From NCBI GenBank assembly GCA_964616875.1, contig CAZTSJ010000279.1, positions 1 to 11,414 on the forward strand: a stretch of 11,414 nt of DNA, read 5' to 3'. Both the position numbers and the translations under genes were made by a program. The DNA is from RBG-16-66-20 sp964616875 (lineage in GTDB: Bacteria; Pseudomonadota; Gammaproteobacteria; Burkholderiales; SG8-39). Below are positions 6,073 to 11,414 of the stretch, piece after piece. The notes below the pieces were generated by a model. That model did no database searches. It saw nothing but the letters and a program-made list of their open reading frames with translations, and had not been told where the DNA came from. Numbering within the stretch: position 1 is the first letter of the stretch; every line of letters begins with the position of its first letter.

Positions 6073-8995
6073 CCTCAAACTCTCCGACCAGCACCACCTC
6101 GCTCTTGCCCTTCAGGCGCAGCGTGACGATTTTCTCCGCTTCCTCCGGCGTGCCGAAGCGCGTCGCAAGCTTCAGCTGCAGCGTCGTCGCGCCGGCGACG
6201 ATCTGCTGGCGGTTGCCGTAGAACTGCGCTTCGATTTTGTAGCGGCCGGGCTTGGCATTGCGCAGCGAGAATTCCTCCGGCCCGTAGCCGCCGGTGAAGT
6301 CCTGCGACATGCGGCCGCCCTGATAGCTCAGGCGGTTGCCGTAGAAGGCCTTCTCGCCGTTGGGATCCGTGACCCAGAGGTCGATGTCGGTGTTGTCGGC
6401 GTCCCAGGACAGCACCACGCGCAGGTCGAGGGGCAGGTTTTGCAGCAAGCGCCGGTCGATGCGGCTGGTATCAGGGCGCTGCGTGCCGTTACCGTCCTTG
6501 GTTCGCGCCACGATCGCGTTCAACTCGGCCAGCGTGATCAGTTCGATCTCCGGGAAGCGCCCGTGCCAGGGCCGCACCACGACCTCGTGCAGCAGGTCCA
6601 CCGCCTGTTGCGTTTGCCCCGTGGCCGCGTAGGCGAGGCCGAGGTCGCGGTAGGACTGCGGCTCCTCGGGGCTCAGCTCCAGCACGCGCTTGAAGACCGG
6701 AATCGCGAGCCGCGGCTCTGCCGCCTGCATCAAGCGGTAGCCGAGGATGCGCAGGACGTGGCGATTTTCCAGGTCCATCTCGGCGAGGTTGGACAGCACG
6801 CGGATGCCGAGTTCGCGCTCGCCGCGCTCCAGGAATATGTCGGCGGCATCGAGGTAGTACGCGGTGCTCGCGACGTATTCCTGCCGCTCATCGAGGTAGA
6901 CGGCGTAGAGATCCTTTGCCGCTGCCTGTTGCAGGCGGCGGAAGTAGGCCGCATCCGGCGTCCAGCGCTTGAGCTGGATGCTGATCGCGGGGGACGCCTC
7001 GGCTGCGCTCGCCATCGAGCGCGCAAGCGCCTGGGCGCTGCCGGCGGATTTCGCGGCCTGGGGGCGCTGCGCCTGGTCCGCTGGCGCCGCTGCCATCGGC
7101 GCGGCGGGTGCGTCGCGCCGCTGCATCAGCGCGCGCTGTTCTTCGCGCAATGCGCCGGCGATGGGCGGATTGCGGTCGTCCTTCGCCACGGGGCGCGCAT
7201 CCTTCGGGAAGGCGCGGTTCCACCACGCCTGCTTGTCCTGGAACAGCTTCACAATGCGCTCGAGGTGCTGCTGCCGGTCTGCGGTGCGCCGCTGCGCCGC
7301 GGAAGCGAGCAGGCGCTCGTAGGCCTCGCGCAGTTCTGCGGGCGGGACGATCTCGTTGCGCGCGTAGTCCTCGATGCGCTCCAGCACGATGAGCGAAGTC
7401 TCGCGCGTCACCAGGCCGAAGGTCTTGCCGAGCCGGCGAATTTCGGCGCGATGCAGACTGGGTTCTGCCTCGAGCGCGTCGACGCGCAGCCGCGCCCAGA
7501 GCCGCGCTGGAAAATCACCCGCGAGCTTGGACTTTTGTATTGGCAATGTCCGGATTTGAATCGCACCGCTTGGCAGTTCGACGGTGACTTTCAGCGCCGC
7601 TGCGTTGCCTTCCAGGATGCCGGCGAAGTTGAGGTAGCCGCCGCGCGGGTAGGGCGAGGCGGCGATCACCTCGCGTGCGCCATCGGCATCCACGTGCAGC
7701 AGGCGCGGGCCGGACTTGAGCAGTTTGTCTGCGGCTTGCGACCGGGTATCGGCGATGAGGTCGATGAATCGTCCGCCCGCCGTTTCTGCGAGCAATCTCA
7801 AAAACGCGGTATTGGCGCGTGCCGCCGCGGAAATCGCGAACACGCGTCCGGCGAGGCGCGGCGCCACGGGTTCGCCGAAATTGGCGAGGCCATCGCTGAA
7901 CAGCAGTGATTCTTCGGCGCCGGGGAGAGGGAAGAGGGCGCCCAGATTGGTGGCACCGTCGTACACGGTCTGCTCGAGTGCCGTGCGCAGCGCGCGCCAA
8001 TTGCCGCCCGCGATACGGAATTCTTCCGGCGCGGAGACGGTTTCCCGCACGCGCTGCAGTTGCACCACGCCCTCGCCGAAGCGGCCGAAATAGGCGTCCA
8101 GCAGCGCGAACTCGCGCGCATGGTCGCGCTGCGCGCCCGAAGCTGAGCTGTCCCACACCAGTGCTACCGACTTCGGCAGGCGCCGCGGCGCGCTTGCACC
8201 ACGCAACGGCAGTTCGGCGAAAAAGTAGCGCGCAGCACCGAATTCGCCCGTCCAGGCGAGTGGGCCGCTCTGGCGCGTCGTTACTTCCAGGAAACCGGAG
8301 GCGATGTAGTCGTGCCGCTCCAGTATTGCGCTGAACCCGTCCTGGTCCTGCACAAAGCGGATTTCGTCGGGATTGCGCCAGGCCACGGCCGGCGGCGTGC
8401 TCACGCCGCGGGCCCGGATGGCGAGCGAGAAGCGGGGAATCCCGGCGCCATAGGCGAGCGCGAGGCGGTACACGCGCCCGCTGGCGCGCGGCGTGAGCGC
8501 CTCGGCGATGCGCAAGCGGACGCTGCGCGTGCCCTGGGACGGCAGCGGATAGATGCGCAGCTTGTAGTTGTTGCCCTGCGTCTTCTCGAGCAGGCCCGGA
8601 TCGATGCCGCGCCGCACGATGTCCTCGAACACCTGCCTGCCCTTGTCCTTTTCCACCGGCACCGCGTCGCGCATGCGGCCATCGACATCGAGCGCGAAGG
8701 CGGTGACTTGCTGCCCATCGAGCAGCGGAAACTGCAGCTCGCCTTCCAGCACACGCCGGTTGGGGTTGCGAAACACGAGCAGCACGTCGGTCTGCGCCTG
8801 GCCGCCGACCAGCTCGACGCTGATCGTTACTGACTGCAGGCGCACCGGCTGCTCGACCGGGCCCGTGACGACGAGGCGCGGCGCGATATCGCGATCCCGC
8901 AGCGGCGCGATGCGCAGATCCTGCTGCGCGAAGGCGGTACCGGCGAGGATCAGGAAAGCTGCAAGAACGTGACGAAGTTGGCGTAGCGACGGCAT
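6065..8995 (-). CDS. Exported VIT and VWA domain protein with TPR and C-terminal DUF2135-like domain
   Basis: A 976-residue protein with a signal peptide (hydrophobic core 9-22, likely cleavage after AFA at 21-23), so periplasmic or secreted; no later membrane anchor is seen. A VIT domain spans about 47-165 (GELQFPLLDGQQV, then KDKGRQVFEDIVRRGIDPGL). A VWA fold follows at about 274-415 with metal-site residues DSSAS (Asp282, Ser284, Ser286), Thr349 and Asp368, so the MIDAS looks intact. FGLVTRETSLIVLE (526-539) is the usual element after VWA in this group. An Ala/Pro/Gln-rich linker runs about 628-672. TPR-like helices lie at about 730-810, and the C-terminal 860-950 (DIDLWVTDPNGEKAFYGN) resembles DUF2135/YfaP. 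The ATG at 8995 has GGGGA 5 bases before it. It stands alone between operons. A metal-dependent protein-binding or scaffolding role is inferred. Confidence 0.93.
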   Translation of the reverse strand: MPSLRQLRHVLAAFLILAGTAFAQQDLRIAPLRDRDIAPRLVVTGPVEQPVRLQSVTISVELVGGQAQTDVLLVFRNPNRRVLEGELQFPLLDGQQVTAFALDVDGRMRDAVPVEKDKGRQVFEDIVRRGIDPGLLEKTQGNNYKLRIYPLPSQGTRSVRLRIAEALTPRASGRVYRLALAYGAGIPRFSLAIRARGVSTPPAVAWRNPDEIRFVQDQDGFSAILERHDYIASGFLEVTTRQSGPLAWTGEFGAARYFFAELPLRGASAPRRLPKSVALVWDSSASGAQRDHAREFALLDAYFGRFGEGVVQLQRVRETVSAPEEFRIAGGNWRALRTALEQTVYDGATNLGALFPLPGAEESLLFSDGLANFGEPVAPRLAGRVFAISAAARANTAFLRLLAETAGGRFIDLIADTRSQAADKLLKSGPRLLHVDADGAREVIAASPYPRGGYLNFAGILEGNAAALKVTVELPSGAIQIRTLPIQKSKLAGDFPARLWARLRVDALEAEPSLHRAEIRRLGKTFGLVTRETSLIVLERIEDYARNEIVPPAELREAYERLLASAAQRRTADRQQHLERIVKLFQDKQAWWNRAFPKDARPVAKDDRNPPIAGALREEQRALMQRRDAPAAPMAAAPADQAQRPQAAKSAGSAQALARSMASAAEASPAISIQLKRWTPDAAYFRRLQQAAAKDLYAVYLDERQEYVASTAYYLDAADIFLERGERELGIRVLSNLAEMDLENRHVLRILGYRLMQAAEPRLAIPVFKRVLELSPEEPQSYRDLGLAYAATGQTQQAVDLLHEVVVRPWHGRFPEIELITLAELNAIVARTKDGNGTQRPDTSRIDRRLLQNLPLDLRVVLSWDADNTDIDLWVTDPNGEKAFYGNRLSYQGGRMSQDFTGGYGPEEFSLRNAKPGRYKIEAQFYGNRQQIVAGATTLQLKLATRFGTPEEAEKIVTLRLKGKSEVVLVGEFEVK

Positions 8996-9081
8996 GAAGG
9001 TCCCCGGTTAAGTGGCTGACACTCCATGAAACGCGGCCAGCGGCGAAAAGGGTTAAAGCAAATTCGAGCTAAACCGAAGAA

Positions 9082-9507
9082 CTATTTCGGATTGCGGGCG
9101 CGGAAGGTGCCGATCGCCTTGGCGACCAGCTCGCCCGATTCGCTTCTCGCTTCGCCTTCGCAGAAGATCGTGGACTGGCCGGCTTTCATCACCCGGCCTT
9201 CGGCGCGCAGCAGGCCGGTGGCGGTGCCGATGAACTGGGTGGACAGATCAATGGTCATGATCGAGCGTGGCGGATCGTACAGGGTCCTCGCGGTCATGGA
9301 GAGCGTGATGTCGAGCAGCGCCAGGATCGAACCGCCGTGCGCGGTGCCCCAGCTGGTCATGAACTCGGGCCGGATCGCCATCGACAGCCGCGCGACGCCC
9401 TTTTCCAGCGCGTCCACCTTGATCCCCAGGTGCTCGGAAAACGGGATGTGCTTGGTGAATTCGTAGGTTTCCCGGGGGATGTGGGGAACGTGGGATCCGC
9501 CGCTCAT
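9082..9507 (-). CDS. PaaI family hotdog-fold thioesterase
   Basis: A 141-residue hotdog-fold acyl-CoA thioesterase of the PaaI/YbgC-like superfamily; such enzymes hydrolyse aryl- or acyl-CoA esters to acid and CoA in the cytosol. The active-site helix is AHGGSILALLD (56-66): the HGG motif and an acidic residue, Asp66, nine positions after His57, as in PaaI. The last strands (TGLLRAEGRVMKAGQST and LVAKAIGTFR) are typical. The ATG at 9507 sits in an ATGA overlap with the SDR stop and gives the normal family length. The frame is open further upstream, but that extension would be the SDR read out of frame and has no family character. It is probably translated by coupling from the SDR. The 86 bases after its stop, before the VIT/VWA gene, show no convincing terminator. 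Substrate unknown. Confidence 0.92.
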   Translation of the reverse strand: MSGGSHVPHIPRETYEFTKHIPFSEHLGIKVDALEKGVARLSMAIRPEFMTSWGTAHGGSILALLDITLSMTARTLYDPPRSIMTIDLSTQFIGTATGLLRAEGRVMKAGQSTIFCEGEARSESGELVAKAIGTFRARNPK

Positions 9508-10280
9508 ATCAGCGTCGCTCCGCCGTCCACCGCGATCGCCTGGCCGGTGATGTGGCGCGAGGCGTCCGAGGCAAGGAGTACGGCGAGCCCTTTCAGGTCG
9601 TCCGCACCGCCGAGGCGTCCTGTCGGCGTGCCCTTCAGTACCAGTGCGCCGGTGGCATCCAGCATGACCTGCGTCATTTTGGAGGGGAAAAAGCCCGGGC
9701 AGATGGCGTTCACGGTGATGCCCTGCGCGCCCCATTCGGCCGCGAGCTGCCGGGTCATGCCGACCACGCCATGCTTGGTGGCGTTGTAGGAAACGGTGCG
9801 CACCACCGCCGGGTCGCTGGCGGAAAGTCCGGCGGTCGAGGCGACGTTGATGATGCGGCCCCACTTTGCCGGAATCATGGCTTTTTTCGCTGCCTGCTGC
9901 GCCATGACGAAGCTGCCGACCAGATTGAGATTGACCAGCTTGTCCCAGGCCTCGAGCGGATGGTCCTCCGCGGGCGATACCCATACGGCGCCGGCGTTGT
10001 TGACGAGGATGTCGATGCGGCCGAGTTTCGCCAGCATGCGGTCGAACACGCCGGGGATGCTGTCGCGCTTGCCGATATCGCAGACGAAGGCCTGCGCCTC
10101 GATGCCCTGCTTTTTCAGGTGCGCGACTGCTTGATCGAGCTCGTCCTGCTTGCGCGCGGTGAGCGCAAGCCGGGCGCCCATTTCGCCGAGCGCTTCGGCA
10201 ATCTGCAGGCCCAGGCCGCGCGAACCGCCGGTGACGATGGCGCAGCGCCCGCTCAAGTCGAAAAGCTTCTTGACACTCAT
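9504..10280 (-). CDS. Classical SDR family oxidoreductase (FabG/gluconate dehydrogenase-like)
   Basis: A 258-residue classical SDR. The cofactor loop is TGGSRGLG (17-24), NNAG is at 94-97, and the catalytic residues are Ser148, Tyr165 and Lys169 (YNATK). ARK after the second strand (Arg43, Lys44) suggests NADP(H). ICPGFFPSKMT follows the catalytic helix, and the C-terminus ITGQAIAVDGGATLI is the standard ending. Such proteins are oxidoreductases of hydroxyl and keto groups; a 3-hydroxyacyl/3-oxoacyl-CoA role fits the coupled thioesterase and nearby acyl-CoA synthetase, but this is inference. The ATG at 10280 is preceded by AGGGGAG with 5-base spacing. It overlaps the thioesterase by 4 bases and is divergent from the acyl-CoA synthetase across 27 bases. 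Confidence 0.94.
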   Translation of the reverse strand: MSVKKLFDLSGRCAIVTGGSRGLGLQIAEALGEMGARLALTARKQDELDQAVAHLKKQGIEAQAFVCDIGKRDSIPGVFDRMLAKLGRIDILVNNAGAVWVSPAEDHPLEAWDKLVNLNLVGSFVMAQQAAKKAMIPAKWGRIINVASTAGLSASDPAVVRTVSYNATKHGVVGMTRQLAAEWGAQGITVNAICPGFFPSKMTQVMLDATGALVLKGTPTGRLGGADDLKGLAVLLASDASRHITGQAIAVDGGATLI

Positions 10281-10297
10281 GCGCGCTCCCCTAGTAT
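10270..10297 (+). promoter_or_regulatory. Predicted sigma-70 promoter for the acyl-CoA synthetase
   Basis: TTGACA (10270-10275) is a perfect -35 match, followed after 16 bases by TAGTAT (10292-10297), a four-of-six -10 match. Transcription would begin near 10303-10305, only a few bases before the ATG at 10308. The -35 lies in the first codons of the divergent SDR gene, so a chance match remains possible. The site would exclude the in-frame ATG at 10296 as the start, because that codon overlaps the -10. Confidence 0.45.
10286..10292 (-). promoter_or_regulatory. Shine-Dalgarno site of the divergent SDR gene
   Basis: On the minus strand this reads AGGGGAG, 5 bases before the ATG at 10280. It is a strong ribosome-binding match and fixes that start. 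It lies between the predicted -35 and -10 of the plus-strand promoter, so the two divergent genes share the same few bases of control DNA. Confidence 0.6.
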
Positions 10298-10307
10298 GCA
10301 GGCCTCC

Positions 10308-11414
10308 ATGTTAGCAACAACGGATACGGCGGGATCGCAGCGCGGGGTTTACACGCGCGCGGAGCTCGAGCGCCTGATCGCGCCGCGCTCCATCGCCGTC
10401 GTCGGCGCCTCGCCGCGCGCCGGCTCCTTCGGCCTGCGCACGCTGGAGAATCTTGCGCATTTCCGCGGCCCGGTCTGGCCGGTCAATCCCAAGTACAAGG
10501 ACCAGGAAATCGCCGGGCACGCCTGCTATGCCTCGCTCGCTGCGCTGCCGGGCAAGCCCGACCTGGTGGCGCTGGTGGTGCCGCGCGAGGGCGTGGAGGC
10601 GGCGCTCACCGAGGCGGCGGCGGTCGGCGCGGGCGGCGTGGTCGTGTACGCCTCGGGATACGGCGAGATGGCGCGCGACGAAGGCAGCGCAGCGCAGCGG
10701 CGCCTCGCCGGCATCGCGCGCGCTGCGCGCATGCCGCTGCTGGGGCCGAACTGCATGGGGCTGGTGAATCACGAACTCGGCGTCGGCGTCACTTTCATTC
10801 CCGAATACTCGAAGCTGCCGCGCAGGCTCGGCCCGATCGCGTTCGTGAGCCAGTCCGGCGCGCTCGGCTATTGCCTCGCCCAGGCCGCGGAGCGCGGACT
10901 GGGTTTTCGCTACTTTTTCTCCGCCGGCAATTCTTCGGACGTCGATGTGGCCGACCTGATCAGCGCCATGGCCGAGGATGAAGGCGTGCGCGCCATCGCC
11001 TGCCTGTTCGAGGGCGTGCCGAGCACGCAGCGGCTATTGCAAGCTGGAAAAAAAGCGCGCGACGCGGGTAAACCGGTGATCGTCTACAAGCTCGGTACCA
11101 GCGAAGACGGCGCGGCGGCTGCGCGTTCGCACACGGGTTCGCTGGCGGGCTCGGCGGCATCCTTCCGCGCGCTGTTCGAGCGCGCCGGTTTCGTCCCGGT
11201 CGACAACTACGAGGCGTTGGTCGAATACGCAAAATTCTTCGCCGCCTCGGGCAAGCCCCTCGCGCGCGGCGTAGCGGTGGTTTCCGGCTCGGGCGGTGCC
11301 GGCGTGATCGCCGCCGACATGGCGGCGCGCCACGGCGTGCCGATGCCCCAGCCGCTGGAGACAACGGCCGCGGTGCTGCGCAGCGTGGTGCCTGAATTCG
11401 GCGCCGCGCGCAAT
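10308..11414 (+). CDS. NDP-forming acyl-CoA synthetase (acetate-CoA ligase family), N-terminal part
   Basis: Partial gene, cut by the window end after 369 codons. It matches the alpha-type half of ADP-forming acyl-CoA synthetases, which join a carboxylate and CoA through an acyl phosphate and a phosphohistidine. The CoA-binding Rossmann domain begins at RSIAVVGASPRAGSFG (27-42), with PVNPKY at 58-63, GYGE at 117-120 and LLGPNCMGL at 144-152. The succinyl-CoA-ligase-like domain has FVSQSGALG (179-187) and SAGNSSDVDVADL (205-217). SHTGSLAGS (274-282) should hold the phosphorylated His275. The ATP-grasp half, if fused, would lie beyond the window. The ATG at 10308 is preferred over an in-frame ATG at 10296, because the latter overlaps a predicted -10 and neither has a strong Shine-Dalgarno. 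Substrate unknown; the divergent SDR-thioesterase pair suggests acyl-CoA catabolism. Confidence 0.93.
   Translation, partial: MLATTDTAGSQRGVYTRAELERLIAPRSIAVVGASPRAGSFGLRTLENLAHFRGPVWPVNPKYKDQEIAGHACYASLAALPGKPDLVALVVPREGVEAALTEAAAVGAGGVVVYASGYGEMARDEGSAAQRRLAGIARAARMPLLGPNCMGLVNHELGVGVTFIPEYSKLPRRLGPIAFVSQSGALGYCLAQAAERGLGFRYFFSAGNSSDVDVADLISAMAEDEGVRAIACLFEGVPSTQRLLQAGKKARDAGKPVIVYKLGTSEDGAAAARSHTGSLAGSAASFRALFERAGFVPVDNYEALVEYAKFFAASGKPLARGVAVVSGSGGAGVIAADMAARHGVPMPQPLETTAAVLRSVVPEFGAARN

Noticed and set aside
4831..6078. Minus-strand open frame of 415 codons opposite the MFS gene
   Set aside because: The translation is His/Arg/Gln-rich low complexity without motifs, as expected antisense to a GC-rich membrane protein gene.
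6440..7909. Plus-strand open frame of 489 codons opposite the VIT/VWA gene
   Set aside because: No recognisable domain, and the opposite strand encodes a clear multi-domain protein throughout.
8996..9081. Intergenic 86 bases between the VIT/VWA gene and the thioesterase, examined for promoter or terminator
   Set aside because: Apart from the GGGGA ribosome site before 8995 I found no well-spaced -35/-10 pair and no hairpin followed by a T-run.
9508..9984. Upstream extension of the thioesterase frame to 9984
   Set aside because: The added 159 residues are the SDR gene read in another frame. The ATG at 9507 gives the normal thioesterase length and a standard ATGA overlap.
1..11414. Search for CRISPR repeats, tRNA or rRNA genes, insertion sequence ends and phage genes
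   Set aside because: No spaced direct repeats, RNA gene signatures, transposase or integrase motifs were seen; nearly all bases are accounted for by metabolic and envelope genes.

Overview
The window is about 11.4 kb of GC-rich (mostly 65-68% by eye), densely packed bacterial chromosome. Codon use (GCG/CGC/CTG/GCC) and gene content (pimeloyl-type acyl-CoA dehydrogenase, YjgN plus M48 peptidase, YfcG-like GST, NDP-forming acyl-CoA synthetase) suggest a betaproteobacterium, probably Burkholderiales-like. That placement is inference, since no rRNA or marker gene is present. I see no mobile element, CRISPR array, tRNA or rRNA, and no gene-free stretch above 90 bases.

Layout: (1) bases 2-1368, plus strand: the C-terminal end of an acyl-CoA dehydrogenase, coupled to a CurA-type NADP-dependent oxidoreductase. 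(2) 1375-3386, minus strand: a membrane pair, YjgN/DUF898 followed by an M48 metalloprotease. (3) 3424-6072, plus strand: three overlapping genes for a YfcG-like GST, a classical SDR and an MFS transporter. The transporter frame has no ATG, GTG or TTG where its N-terminus must begin; an ATC codon overlapping the SDR stop and preceded by GGAGG is the best start. (4) 6065-8995, minus strand: a 976-residue exported protein with VIT, VWA, TPR and DUF2135-like regions. (5) 9082-10280, minus strand: a FabG-like SDR coupled to a PaaI-type hotdog thioesterase. (6) 10308 to the window end, plus strand: the first 369 codons of an NDP-forming acyl-CoA synthetase, divergent from the SDR.

The acyl-CoA dehydrogenase, SDRs, thioesterase, acyl-CoA synthetase and oxidoreductase fit carboxylic or fatty acid activation and beta-oxidation-like catabolism. 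The GST-SDR-MFS group may import and process a small molecule, substrate unknown. The YjgN/M48 pair and the VIT/VWA protein belong to envelope biology and look unrelated to the acyl-CoA genes.

The region is mostly ordinary accessory metabolism. The points most worth a second look are the missing canonical start of the MFS gene, the VIT-VWA-TPR-DUF2135 architecture, a lower-GC patch at the start of the 4103 SDR gene, and a consensus-like promoter that would give an almost leaderless mRNA for the acyl-CoA synthetase.
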